64,000 bases of DNA from Pedobacter sp. PACM 27299. GTDB taxonomy: Bacteria > Bacteroidota > Bacteroidia > Sphingobacteriales > Sphingobacteriaceae. The stretch lies in the NCBI RefSeq assembly GCF_001412655.1, contig NZ_CP012996.1, forward strand, positions 3,224,001-3,288,000, in the 5' to 3' direction. Below are positions 1 through 9,700 of this stretch, in pieces. The position numbers were made by a program, and so were the translations under genes. Position 1 is the stretch's first letter. Every line of letters begins with the position of its first letter. The notes under the pieces were generated by a model, which had not been told where the DNA came from, ran no database searches, and saw only the letters and a program-made list of their open reading frames with translations.

Positions 1-817
1 AATAAGTTGAAAAGCCAAAACCAATTTTCAGAATATTGATTTTAAAGTTCATATCAGTCGTCGTTACCCTTGTATCCGGCTGTCCAGTAGTACGTCCTGT
101 TTCTACTGAAGTATTGATCCCGAAAATATCAACCGTTGTCTCAAATGCAAAGTTTTTCACAATAAAGATCATCAATCCCGGTCTTAGTCCAACACCGTAA
201 GTATCTTTTGAGGTATATGTTCTTGTTAAAATTTCATTTACTGTACTTTCCTTAATAGAGCGGTCAAATAGCAACTGTATCTCCGTCTGGTTCACAATAT
301 AAAACCTGTTTTTACGGTCCAGCGGGATGAAGTTTTTAATAAATGGTCTGACTCCGTAATTGTTAGAAAAGCTTCGGTTGCTGGTTAAAGCGCCATCTGC
401 AGCTTTAATCAGGTTGTTCTCTTTTGATTGCCCGTAGGATAGTCCTAAACCAGCACCCAGGTTCTTCCTTAGGATATAACCTCCATCTGCACGTACAGCC
501 CAGCTGCTTTTCTTTTGATCCAGGTAGTTGACGAAAAAATTGTTGTCATTCACCGCATTTCTGCTGCTCAATGAAAAGGTAAGTATAGAAAACTTCATTC
601 CTTTTTCAATGACCAGTCCTTCGGGCTGCTCTTCTTTTGAAACAAATGATTTTTCATTGCCTTTAATCGATTGTTGATCCTGAGCAAAGAGAACTGAATT
701 GCTGCAGCATAAAAAGAAAAATAAAACTACGGCAGCCGGTCTTAATTTTAAGGGGGAGGCAGTAGATTTTAAGCAGTATAAGCTTGAAAATGGTTTCAAG
801 GTAGGTAGATAGTTCAT
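1..817 (-). CDS. Outer-membrane beta-barrel protein (3' end cut off by window)
   Basis: A reading frame open on the minus strand from an ATG at 817 to the window edge gives 272 visible residues. The ATG directly follows an in-frame TGA, so it is the earliest possible start. About 28 residues precede a hydrophobic stretch ending in FAQDQQ, which reads as a signal peptide cleaved near residue 46. The rest alternates polar and hydrophobic residues with many aromatics and glycines (for example YGVGLRPGLMIF), as expected for strands of a Bacteroidota outer-membrane barrel. The end of the gene lies outside the window, so size and family cannot be fixed. I do not recognise a specific function; a transporter or porin-like role is only inferred from the barrel look. 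Confidence 0.65.
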   Translation of the reverse strand, partial: MNYLPTLKPFSSLYCLKSTASPLKLRPAAVVLFFFLCCSNSVLFAQDQQSIKGNEKSFVSKEEQPEGLVIEKGMKFSILTFSLSSRNAVNDNNFFVNYLDQKKSSWAVRADGGYILRKNLGAGLGLSYGQSKENNLIKAADGALTSNRSFSNNYGVRPFIKNFIPLDRKNRFYIVNQTEIQLLFDRSIKESTVNEILTRTYTSKDTYGVGLRPGLMIFIVKNFAFETTVDIFGINTSVETGRTTGQPDTRVTTTDMNFKINILKIGFGFSTY

Positions 818-897
818 TCAGTAGATTTATTTCAAAATAAGGATATTTTTTGAAAAGAAACGAATGATGGAGGCTAAGCAGTGTTTTCAAGGGAGCA

Positions 898-944
898 ATA
901 AAAAAGGGATATCCTATAAGCAAACCTATAGCAATATCCCTTTT
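898..944 (-). terminator. Rho-independent terminator of the xylose operon
   Basis: The arms 902-912 and 934-944 (AAAAGGGATAT / ATATCCCTTTT) are perfectly complementary, and an inner 5-bp stem pairs 914-918 with 927-931. Read on the minus strand the hairpin ends in a run of six T (900-905). It lies 16 bases past the stop codon of the symporter gene and would end the xylB-xylA-symporter transcript. Confidence 0.8.
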
Positions 945-959
945 AAGGAGTTCAGAGGA

Positions 960-2648
960 CTACCAGAAGATACTATAAAGCGCGATAATGATCCCAACAA
1001 TGATTAAGGCACCTGCGGCAAAACCGGCATTGGTCTTAAACATTCCACGATCCACATCTAATCCTTTAGGATTGACACCTTTTCTGTTTTCAAATAAACT
1101 GATGATGACCATCGCTGCTACGCAGATGATGAAAACAAAGCCCATTCTGTCGAGGAAGGGAACTTCATAGAGCATACTGCCATCTTTTTGTACAGCCAGT
1201 TTAGAGAATCCAAATTTGCTCAATGCTTCCAGATTGCAAAAGTTTGGCAGGGCTTTAAAACCAACAGAAAGTAAGAAACCGCCAATTGTAGCGAATAAAG
1301 CTGCATTGGAAGTCGTTCTTTTCCAGAAGAAACCAAGCAGGAACATGGCAAAAATACCTGGAGAAACAAATCCGGTGTATTCCTGAATGAATTGGAAACC
1401 TCCTTTTTTGTCGATGCCAAGCTGCGGAGCGATCACAATGGCCAATAACATGGCCACAATTACCGTGATTCTTCCAACCACCACCTGTTTATGCTCATCT
1501 GCATCTTTGCTGATCACTTTCTTGTAAATGTCCAGGGTAAAAATAGTGGCAATGCTATTCGCTTTTCCAGCCAGGGAAGCTACAATTGCTGCGGTTAAAG
1601 CGGCAAAAGAAAGTCCTTTTAGTCCGGCGGGAAGCAGGTTTAGCAAGACAGGATAAGCAGAATCCGCATTCAGTTCACCGTTTTTCATCATGGCAGTCTT
1701 AAAATCGCCATAGCCTTCCTTGTATAAGACGTACGCGGCTATCCCTGGCAATACCACAATAATTGGCATCAGCAGTTTCAGGAAAGCGGCAAATAGCAAA
1801 CCAGATCGCGCAGTTTTCAAATCAGCACCCAGCGCCCTTTGCGTGATGTACTGGTTGCATCCCCAATAGTTTAAGTTTACAATCCACATTCCGCCAATCA
1901 GCACTGTTAAACCTGGAAGGTCCATGTAATGCGGATTTTCCTGCTTAAAAATCATGTGAAAATGATCAGTTGCCTTTTCTTTCACCATCGCCAGTCCATT
2001 TAATACACCGGAACTGCCAAAATGAGTGGCTACCAATTCCAGTGCGAGGTAGGTAGTCGCTAATCCACCGAGAATTAAAAAGAACACCTGGATCACATCC
2101 GTGTAGCCGATTACCTTCATTCCACCGAGGGTGATGATGATGGCAAATACGGCAAGCACATACATACAAGCGGTGGTATTGATGCCAGAAATGCTATTGA
2201 TGGCCAATGCACCCAGGTAAAGGATAGAGGTCAGGTTCACTACCACGTACAATAGCAGCCAGAATACCGCCATAATCATGGCTACTGTACTGTTGTACCG
2301 TTGCCCAAGAAATTGTGGCATGGTGTAAATCTTGTTTTTCAGATACACCGGAATGAAAAAGATAGCAACAATGATGAGGGTTGCAGCAGCCATCCATTCG
2401 TAGGTAGCGATTGCAAGCCCCATAGTGAAACCTGAACCGCTCATGCCTATAAATTGCTCGGCCGAGATGTTTGAAGCGATTAGAGAGGCTCCAATTGCCC
2501 ACCAGGTGAGTGAGTCTTTCGCAAGAAAGAAGTCTTTGGAGTTCTCTTTATGAGCTTGTTTTTTCTTATAAACTGACCATCCGTATACAGAAACAATCAG
2601 AAAATAAACGAGGAAAACGACGTAGTCGTATGTACTCAATGAGTTCAT
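960..2648 (-). CDS. Sodium/solute symporter (SSS family), probable xylose/sugar uptake
   Basis: 562 residues, about 14 membrane-spanning segments. The SGLT-type core is visible near residues 55-85 (ASNISAEQFIGMSGSGF) and around 165-190 (GGMKVIGYTDVIQ). Members of this family import sugars, vitamins or amino acids with Na+ across the inner membrane. It is the last gene of a minus-strand cluster, 20 bases after xylA and followed by a strong terminator, so D-xylose (or a xylose-containing sugar) is the likeliest substrate. That substrate call is inference from position; SSS sequence alone does not fix specificity. The start is an ATG at 2648. Confidence 0.88.
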   Translation of the reverse strand: MNSLSTYDYVVFLVYFLIVSVYGWSVYKKKQAHKENSKDFFLAKDSLTWWAIGASLIASNISAEQFIGMSGSGFTMGLAIATYEWMAAATLIIVAIFFIPVYLKNKIYTMPQFLGQRYNSTVAMIMAVFWLLLYVVVNLTSILYLGALAINSISGINTTACMYVLAVFAIIITLGGMKVIGYTDVIQVFFLILGGLATTYLALELVATHFGSSGVLNGLAMVKEKATDHFHMIFKQENPHYMDLPGLTVLIGGMWIVNLNYWGCNQYITQRALGADLKTARSGLLFAAFLKLLMPIIVVLPGIAAYVLYKEGYGDFKTAMMKNGELNADSAYPVLLNLLPAGLKGLSFAALTAAIVASLAGKANSIATIFTLDIYKKVISKDADEHKQVVVGRITVIVAMLLAIVIAPQLGIDKKGGFQFIQEYTGFVSPGIFAMFLLGFFWKRTTSNAALFATIGGFLLSVGFKALPNFCNLEALSKFGFSKLAVQKDGSMLYEVPFLDRMGFVFIICVAAMVIISLFENRKGVNPKGLDVDRGMFKTNAGFAAGALIIVGIIIALYSIFW

Positions 2649-2668
2649 ATAAATGTGTTTATTTACTT

Positions 2669-4000
2669 TTAAATGAATCTGTTAATGATATTCTCTAATA
2701 GTTCCTGCTGACCGCTGATCGACTTCGGTTCTCCTTTTTCAACCGCGTAATTGCGCAGTGCTTCGAGGTTCAGTTTACCTTCCTCAAAATCTTTTCCGGC
2801 ACCCTGATCAAATGAAGCATAGCGTTCGGTTCTGATTTTTTTATAATCGGAATGCTGAAGCACTTCATCTGCAGTTACTAATGCCCTGGCGAAAGTATCC
2901 ATGCCACCTATATGAGCATAGAATAAGTCTGCAGGATCGGTTGAATTTCTTCTGATCTTCGCATCAAAGTTGATTCCTCCGCCTTGCAATCCATTGGCTT
3001 CCAATACGATCAGCATGGCCTCCGTCAGTTCATTGATGTTGTTTGGGAATTGGTCGGTATCCCAGCCGTTTTGATAATCACCTCTGTTGGCATCCATAGA
3101 GCCTAGTAATCCGGCATCTGCAGCCACTTGTAATTCATGCTGGAAAGTATGCCCCGCAAGCGTGGCATGGTTCACTTCAATATTCAATTTAAAGTCTTCC
3201 AGTAAGCCATACTCACGAAGGAAGTTGCTGACCGTTGCTGAATCATAATCATACTGATGTTTAGAGGGTTCACAAGGTTTAGGTTCAATGAAAAACGTGC
3301 CTTTAAAGCCTTGTTTCCTGGCGTAATCTTTAGCCGAATGCAGGAATTTAGCTAGGTGTTCCTGTTCCCGTTTCATGTTGGTGTTCAGCAAACTCATATA
3401 GCCTTCACGACCTCCCCAGAATACATAATTCTCTCCATCAAGTGCTATCGTCGCATCTAAAGCGGATTTCACCTGTGCTGCGCCATGTGCCAGTACATGG
3501 AAATCAGGATTGGTGGCAGCGCCATTCATATACCTGCGGTGGGAGAAAAGGTTGGCCGTTCCCCAAAGCAGTTTAACGCCGCTTGCAGCTTGTTTTTGCT
3601 TTGCATAATCTACAACGGCTTGTAAACGTCTTTCATTTTCAACGATATCGTTGGTATAGTCTACCAGGTCTACATCATGGAAGCAATAATAAGGGAGATT
3701 CATTTTGGTGATGAATTCAAAAGCAGCGTCCATTTTATCTTTTGCACGTGCTACGGCATCAGACTTTTCATTCCATGGGTGGATGATCGTAGGCTCTCCA
3801 AAAGGATCTCCGCCTGTCGCTACAAAGGAATGCCAGTAGGCGCAGGCAAAGCGCAGATGATCTTTCATCGTCTTGCCTGCAATGATTCTATTTTCGTCAT
3901 ACCAGCGAAATGCCAGTGGGTTATCTGAGTCTAATCCCTCGAATTTTACCTGTCCGATTCCTTTAAAAAATTCCTTTTCTCCTGTCGTTACTGTTGTCAT
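2669..4000 (-). CDS. xylA: Xylose isomerase
   Basis: 443 residues, full length for the class II xylose isomerases of Bacteroidota. It converts D-xylose to D-xylulose in the cytoplasm. Seen in the sequence: the active-site His region YYCFHDVD (His about 108), the conserved VFWGGREGY stretch, the metal-binding segment [17 protein letters not shown] and [18 protein letters not shown]. It lies between xylB (65 bases upstream) and the symporter (20 bases downstream) on the same strand, so all three probably form one transcript from the promoter near 5600. Nothing is missing or broken. Confidence 0.97.
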   Translation of the reverse strand: MTTVTTGEKEFFKGIGQVKFEGLDSDNPLAFRWYDENRIIAGKTMKDHLRFACAYWHSFVATGGDPFGEPTIIHPWNEKSDAVARAKDKMDAAFEFITKMNLPYYCFHDVDLVDYTNDIVENERRLQAVVDYAKQKQAASGVKLLWGTANLFSHRRYMNGAATNPDFHVLAHGAAQVKSALDATIALDGENYVFWGGREGYMSLLNTNMKREQEHLAKFLHSAKDYARKQGFKGTFFIEPKPCEPSKHQYDYDSATVSNFLREYGLLEDFKLNIEVNHATLAGHTFQHELQVAADAGLLGSMDANRGDYQNGWDTDQFPNNINELTEAMLIVLEANGLQGGGINFDAKIRRNSTDPADLFYAHIGGMDTFARALVTADEVLQHSDYKKIRTERYASFDQGAGKDFEEGKLNLEALRNYAVEKGEPKSISGQQELLENIINRFI

Positions 4001-4065
4001 TGTGGTTCTATATTTTGGTTTAAATAATATTGATATATGGTTGATATGTAGTGTATTAATAGTTT

Positions 4066-5544
4066 TTACTTAATCTTATCTGATAGGTTTTGAAGCCAGT
4101 CCTGATACACAGGTTCATAGCGTAAGTTTGAATCTGGTTCTACGAGCTGCAAAGGTTTGATATTGCTGAAAGCGGCGGCAGCATCGGGGTAGGTTCCAGC
4201 CCCAATACCTGCGCCTAAAGCGGCACCTACACTGCCATCATTTTCATAAAGTTCAACAGGAACTCCGGTGCTGTTTACGAAAGCTTCGAGGAATAATTCG
4301 CTCAAAAACAGGTTGGCTTTTCCGGCCCTGATCACCTTTGGTTGAAGCCCATTGCTCCGCATTATGTCAAGTCCGTAGCGGAAAGCAAAAGCAATTCCTT
4401 CCTGTACCGCCCTGAAAATATGAGGGGTACTGTGGAGGTTAAAATCGATATTCTGGAGATGAGCACCTACCATGTTGTTGTTGAGCATCCTTTCTGCACC
4501 ATTACCAAAGGGCAATATCCGCAGTCCATCGGCGCCAATGGCAATTTTCCGGGCTGCCGTATTGAGGTCCTGGTAAGCGATTCCTGGTGCCAGCAGGCTT
4601 TTTGCCCAGCGGTTCATACTTCCAGTTCCGTTGATACAAAGCAGGATGCCCAATCTTTTCTTTTCTTCGGTATAATTGACATGGGCAAAGGTGTTTACCC
4701 TGGATTGCGGATCGTACGCCAATTGGTCGCTGACGCCATAGATTACCCCTGAAGTACCTGCGGTGGCGGCTACTTCTCCGGGTTCCAACACATTTAAGGA
4801 AAGGGCATTATTGGGTTGATCTCCTGATTTATAACTGACTGGAATTCCTGCTTTTATACCTAGCAGGTTTGCAGATGCGGAACTTACCTGTCCATGTTCT
4901 GAGAATACCGGCTTGATTTCAGGAATCAGGCTGCGGTCAAAGCCATAGTGCTCCATTAAGGCTTCAGATAGGGTATCTGATTGGAAATCCCAGAAAACGC
5001 CTTCTGAAAGCGCAGAAATACTGGTGGTAATGCTGGAGCAGAGCTTCATGGCAATAAAATCACCAGGCAGCATCACTTTGTCAATTTTAGCATAACATTC
5101 CGGTTCGTTTTGTTTCACCCAGGCCAGTTTGGAAGCGGTGAAATTGCCAGGGGAGTTGAGCAGGTGACTCAGGCAGTAATCATGCCCCAACTCGTCGTAA
5201 GCCTCGTTTCCAAGGGCTACGGCTCTGCTGTCGCACCAGATAATACTATTTCTAAGCAGCTGCTGATCTTTGTCTACCAACACCAAACCATGCATCTGAT
5301 AGGCGATTCCTATGGCAGAAATGTCCATCGACTGGAAGTTGGCTTTCTTTTTACAAATCTCGAAAGCCTGTTGGGTATGTGCCCACCAAAGCTCCGGATC
5401 TTGTTCTGCCCATCCGGGATGGGGGGCATGAATGGTCGCTTCTTCCTCCGGATATTGCGCTGCTGCAATGGTTTTTTGTGTTTGCGCGTCTACGATGGCC
5501 ACCTTTATGGAAGAAGTGCCAATGTCTATTCCCAGTAATAACAT
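4066..5544 (-). CDS. xylB: Xylulokinase (FGGY family)
   Basis: 492 residues. It phosphorylates D-xylulose to xylulose 5-phosphate for the pentose phosphate pathway. The N-terminal phosphate loop [15 protein letters not shown] is at residues 2-16, the substrate-loop motif MHG at 84-86 (sugar kinases that take xylulose carry this), [10 protein letters not shown] holds the likely catalytic Asp, and the C-terminal ATP-binding [14 protein letters not shown] is present. First gene of the operon; its ATG is 119 bases from the divergent lacI gene. Start ATG at 5544 with a predicted leader of about 45 bases. Confidence 0.95.
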   Translation of the reverse strand: MLLLGIDIGTSSIKVAIVDAQTQKTIAAAQYPEEEATIHAPHPGWAEQDPELWWAHTQQAFEICKKKANFQSMDISAIGIAYQMHGLVLVDKDQQLLRNSIIWCDSRAVALGNEAYDELGHDYCLSHLLNSPGNFTASKLAWVKQNEPECYAKIDKVMLPGDFIAMKLCSSITTSISALSEGVFWDFQSDTLSEALMEHYGFDRSLIPEIKPVFSEHGQVSSASANLLGIKAGIPVSYKSGDQPNNALSLNVLEPGEVAATAGTSGVIYGVSDQLAYDPQSRVNTFAHVNYTEEKKRLGILLCINGTGSMNRWAKSLLAPGIAYQDLNTAARKIAIGADGLRILPFGNGAERMLNNNMVGAHLQNIDFNLHSTPHIFRAVQEGIAFAFRYGLDIMRSNGLQPKVIRAGKANLFLSELFLEAFVNSTGVPVELYENDGSVGAALGAGIGAGTYPDAAAAFSNIKPLQLVEPDSNLRYEPVYQDWLQNLSDKIK

Positions 5545-5595
5545 ATCGTGTTGTTCTAATGGATTTTATAGTATGAATATTTGGTTATCAGGAAA

Positions 5596-5647
5596 CGAAT
5601 TTAGGAGAAAGTTTTATAATTGCAATCGATTGCCTAAAATATTTTTG
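5596..5647. promoter_or_regulatory. Divergent lacI/xylB promoters with a shared LacI-type operator
   Basis: A perfect 12-bp palindrome GCAATCGATTGC lies at 5622-5633. For lacI (plus), a TTG at 5620-5622 is followed after 17 bases by TATTTTTG (5640-5647), matching the Bacteroidota -7 consensus TAnnTTTG. For xylB (minus), TTG at 5625-5623 is followed after 19 bases by TAAATTCG (5603-5596), one mismatch from consensus. The palindrome therefore overlaps both -33 boxes, the natural place for a repressor to block both genes. A CG-centred palindrome is typical of LacI-family operators. Confidence 0.7.
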
Positions 5648-5663
5648 TATTTTTACTTTAATT

Positions 5664-6689
5664 ATGAAGCGCCAAAAAAGAACAACTATATACGATATTG
5701 CTGAAAAGCTCAATTTAGCGGCCTCTTCCGTGTCCAGAGCACTGAGCAATAGTGATAAAATTAATGCGGAGACGAAAGCATTGGTACTTAAAACCGCTGC
5801 TGAAATGAACTATCAGCAAAATGCGATGGCCTCTAACCTGCGAAAAGGCAGTAATCCGACGATAGGCGTAGTCGTTCCTCGAATCAACCAGTATTTCTTT
5901 TCCAACATTATTGCTGGTTTGGAAGAAGTGACTTTTAACAAGGGCTACAACCTCGTGATTTGCCAGTCTAATGAGTCCCATGAGCGCGAAGTAGAGGTGG
6001 TGAACACCCTGATCAATCAGAATGTGAGTGGAATTGTGATCTCAATTGCCGCAGAAACAGGCAGTTCAGATCATCTGCAGCAGGTTGTAGACCGTAACAT
6101 TCAGCTGATTCAGTTTGACCGTGTGGTGGAAGACCTGGAAACATTTAAAGTGCTGAACGACAATCATAAGGCTTCTTACGATGCCGTAATCCACCTGATT
6201 GAGCAAGGCTACCGCAGGATTGCCTTATTGGAAGGTCCCCAGGAGCTCCATATTTTCAGGGAAAGAAAGGAAGGGTATATCGCAGCCTTGAAAGCAAGTG
6301 GCTTCCCGATACTGGAAGAACTGATGTATGCCAATGCCTGGACGAAAGAGCTTGGTGCTCAGGCTACTGCTGAATTGCTGGAAATGGCCAGTCCACCAGA
6401 TGCGATATTCGCCTCTACATCCGATTTTGCGGCTTTAGGGGTGTTAGAAGCCGCTACAGGAAAGGGAATCCGTATTCCTGAAGAGCTGGGCATCTGTGGA
6501 TATTCCAATGAGCCTTTTACAGAGATTACCAGTCCATCCATCACCACTATTGATCAGTTTAGCATAGAAATGGGAAAAACTATAGGAAATCTTCATTTTC
6601 AGGAGCTGGTAAATTCAGGAATGGTGATCAAAAAGACGGTCAATATCATGCCAAAGCTGATTGTTAGAAAGTCTAGTCAGCGGGTTTAA
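5664..6689 (+). CDS. LacI-family transcriptional regulator
   Basis: 341 residues. The N-terminal helix-turn-helix with the hinge is clear at about 7-28 (TIYDIAEKLNLAASSVSRAL), followed by a periplasmic-binding-protein-like sugar-sensing domain (IGVVVPRINQYFFSNIIAGL, later SDFAALGVLEAATGKGIRIP and ICGYSNEPF). It should bind a sugar or sugar phosphate and control the divergent xylose operon and itself through the palindrome at 5622-5633. It also sits 17 bases ahead of the hybrid sensor gene on the same strand, so the two may be co-transcribed. The effector is not visible in the sequence; xylose or xylulose is a guess from context. Confidence 0.93.
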   Translation: MKRQKRTTIYDIAEKLNLAASSVSRALSNSDKINAETKALVLKTAAEMNYQQNAMASNLRKGSNPTIGVVVPRINQYFFSNIIAGLEEVTFNKGYNLVICQSNESHEREVEVVNTLINQNVSGIVISIAAETGSSDHLQQVVDRNIQLIQFDRVVEDLETFKVLNDNHKASYDAVIHLIEQGYRRIALLEGPQELHIFRERKEGYIAALKASGFPILEELMYANAWTKELGAQATAELLEMASPPDAIFASTSDFAALGVLEAATGKGIRIPEELGICGYSNEPFTEITSPSITTIDQFSIEMGKTIGNLHFQELVNSGMVIKKTVNIMPKLIVRKSSQRV

Positions 6690-6706
6690 CTGTAAATGTA
6701 AAATCC

Positions 6707-9700
6707 ATGTTTCCAGGAAGAACACTAGTTTTATTACTCTTTTTATTGATTTTTTCGGAGGTGTCTGCGCAGCCAGGACAGATTCAGTTCTCCAGGATGG
6801 ATTTATCAGAGGGACTGTCTCACAACCAGGTGAATGCTGTTTTAAAGGATTCAAAAGGCTTTATCTGGTTTGCAACACTTTCCGGCCTCAACCGTTACGA
6901 CGGACAGGTGATTAAGGTTTTTAAACACAATCCGCGGGATACCAGCTCTATTGTCGATGATTTTATCACCAATATCTATGAACTTCCGGGGCATAAGCTC
7001 TATCTGGAAACGCGCAGCGGTCCTAATATTTACGATCCTGAAACAGAAAGCTTTATCCGCAATACGCCAGCCTGGTTCAAAAGTATTGGAATCGATTCCA
7101 AAGGCATTCGAGAAGTGCTGAAAGATAAGGCCGGTGATTTCTGGTTTAATGCTCAGGGAAATGGTATTTATAAATACGAAGTTTCCAGTGCTTCAACAAA
7201 ACATTTAAAACTTCAAAAGAATAACGATAAGTTTTTGTCTGAAAGTCCGGTCTCTGCGATTCAAAGCGATCCTGCCGGAGCAATCTGGATCATTCACCGC
7301 GACAAGACCATAGCGCGGCTCGATCGGAAAACTGCAAAGCTGAAACAGCGAATTCTAACTTTCAAAACTGCTAATCCTTCAGAAATGCAGGATTTTAAGC
7401 TGTTTGCGGATGATGATGGCGACCTCTGGATTTATACCTTGAACAACCAGCGGGGGATCACTTATTTTAATCCAAAAACCGGACAGCATCGCCAGATAGA
7501 TAAGGCTCCAGGCGCTTTAAACAGTAATTTGATCAGCGGAATGCTGCAGGATCCACATGGTCAGATTTGGATCGGTACGGATCATGGTGGGGTCAATGTG
7601 CTGAATAAAAAGACTTTTAAAGTGAGTTATCTGCTTCATAAAGAGGATGATCCTAAAAGTATAGGTCAAAATAGCATTACGTATTTATATAAAGATATCT
7701 CAGGGATTATATGGGTGGGTACTTTTAAGAAAGGCCTGAGCTTTTACCATGAGAAAATTCTCAAATTCCCCTTGTTCAGGCACCAGGGCACAAATCCGGA
7801 TGGATTGGGTTATGATGATGTGAACCGATTTGCAGAAGACGATCAGGGGAACCTTTGGATTGGTACAAATGGTGGTGGATTGTTCTATTTCAACCGGAAA
7901 ACCAAACAATTTAAACGATACCAGCATCAGCATAACCATCCGAATAGTTTAAGTAACGACATCATTGTGAGTTTGTTTGTAGATAAGCGCAAGCTCCTAT
8001 GGATTGGTACTTATTTCGGCGGACTGGATTCTTTTGATGGAAAGACCTTTAAGCATTATCGCCATGAACCCGGAAATCCAAATAGTTTATCTGACGACCG
8101 GGTATGGGACATTCTGGAAGATCATAAGGGAAACCTATGGGTTGCCACCTTAAGTGGTGGCCTGAACCTCCTTGATCGAAATACCGGAAAATTCAGTCAG
8201 TTTCGTGCAGGGGCTAAGAATAGTATTCATTCTGACTTTCTTTCTTGCTTGATTGAAGACAAAAAAGGCAACCTTTGGATCGGAAGTTCTGATGGGATTG
8301 ATCAGCTAACATCGGATGGAAAGTTTATTCATTATAAACATGAAGATAATCATGCAAACAGTCTGATTAATAATATTGTATATGACCTGATGGAGGACGG
8401 TTACGGCTTCATTTGGGCAGCTACCAGGGATGGTTTGAGCCGATTCGATCCAGCCAAAAAAGAGTTTAGAAACTTCGATACGAAGGACGGACTCGTGGAA
8501 AAGGCCACCTTGAAGATCGTAGAAGATAACCAGCGGAATCTATGGGTAAGCACTGCAAACGGCTTATTCAATGTGATCGTAAAGCCTATTGCCAATGGTG
8601 ATTTCTCTTATGCTTTTCATAAGTATGATGAACATGACGGTTTACAAGGGAGTGCATTTAATGCGAATGCCGGTTATAAAACCAGTACTGGCGACCTGGC
8701 TTTTGGGGGTGCAAATGGCTTCAATTTATTCCAGCCGGAAAGGATTAAAAACGACCTGAATAAGCCTGTAATTGTCTTTACAGACTTACAGCTGGAGAAC
8801 AAAAGTGTAGGCATCGGAGAACCTGTAGATGGGCGTGTTTTACTGAATAAATCACTTGCTTTTACCGAAGGTATCACTCTGAAGCACAATCAGAACGGCT
8901 TCGCAATTGAATTTGCAGCACTCAACTATTTTAACCCGCATAAAATCAGGTATCGTTATAAGCTGGAGGGCTTTGATGAACATTGGCAAGAGCCTCAGGG
9001 AAACAGTCGCCGCGCAACCTATACGAATATAGATCCTGGGACTTATACCTTCAAAGTGATGTCTACGGATGCCTCCGGAAATTGGGTGAGTAATGAAGCC
9101 GATTTAAAGATTGTGATACGTCCTCCGTTCTGGAGTACCTGGATCGCATACCTGTTATATGCACTGGCGATTGGGGGCGGACTTTTATGGATCAGACACC
9201 GTGGAATAACGCGTTTGAACAGGGAATTCTTATTGAAACAGGAGCGTCAGCAGGCGAGCAGGATGCATGAACTGGACTTAATGAAGATCAAGTTTCTTAC
9301 TAATGTAAGTCATGAGTTCAGAACTCCATTATCTCTGATTATCACTCCTTTAGAAAAACTAATCGGACAGAATGTCATACCTAAAAAACAAGAGCTTCAA
9401 CTCATGCACCGCAATGGAAAGCGTCTGTTGAACCTGGTGAACCAGCTTTTGGATTTCCGTAAAATGGAGGTTCAGGAATTGAGGCTGCACCCTAAATCAG
9501 GAGAAGTCATTTCCTTTATCAAGGACCTTTGTCTTTCCTTTAATGACCTGGCGGAACAGCAACACATTAATTTCAGTTTTCATACGGAAGCACAGACTTT
9601 AATGGTTGCTTTTGATCATGACAAAGTGGAAAGGATCATATTTAACCTGTTGTCAAACGCATTTAAGTTTACGCCGGAGGGCGGAAAGGTCTGGGTGACG

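Noticed and set aside
663..923. 86-codon minus-strand frame overlapping the start of the first gene
   Set aside because: It crosses the terminator at 898-944 and is out of frame with the barrel protein, whose signal peptide is convincing.
5110..5538. 142-codon open frame on the plus strand inside xylB
   Set aside because: It lies entirely antisense to a clear xylulokinase gene, has no family resemblance and no signal or promoter of its own.
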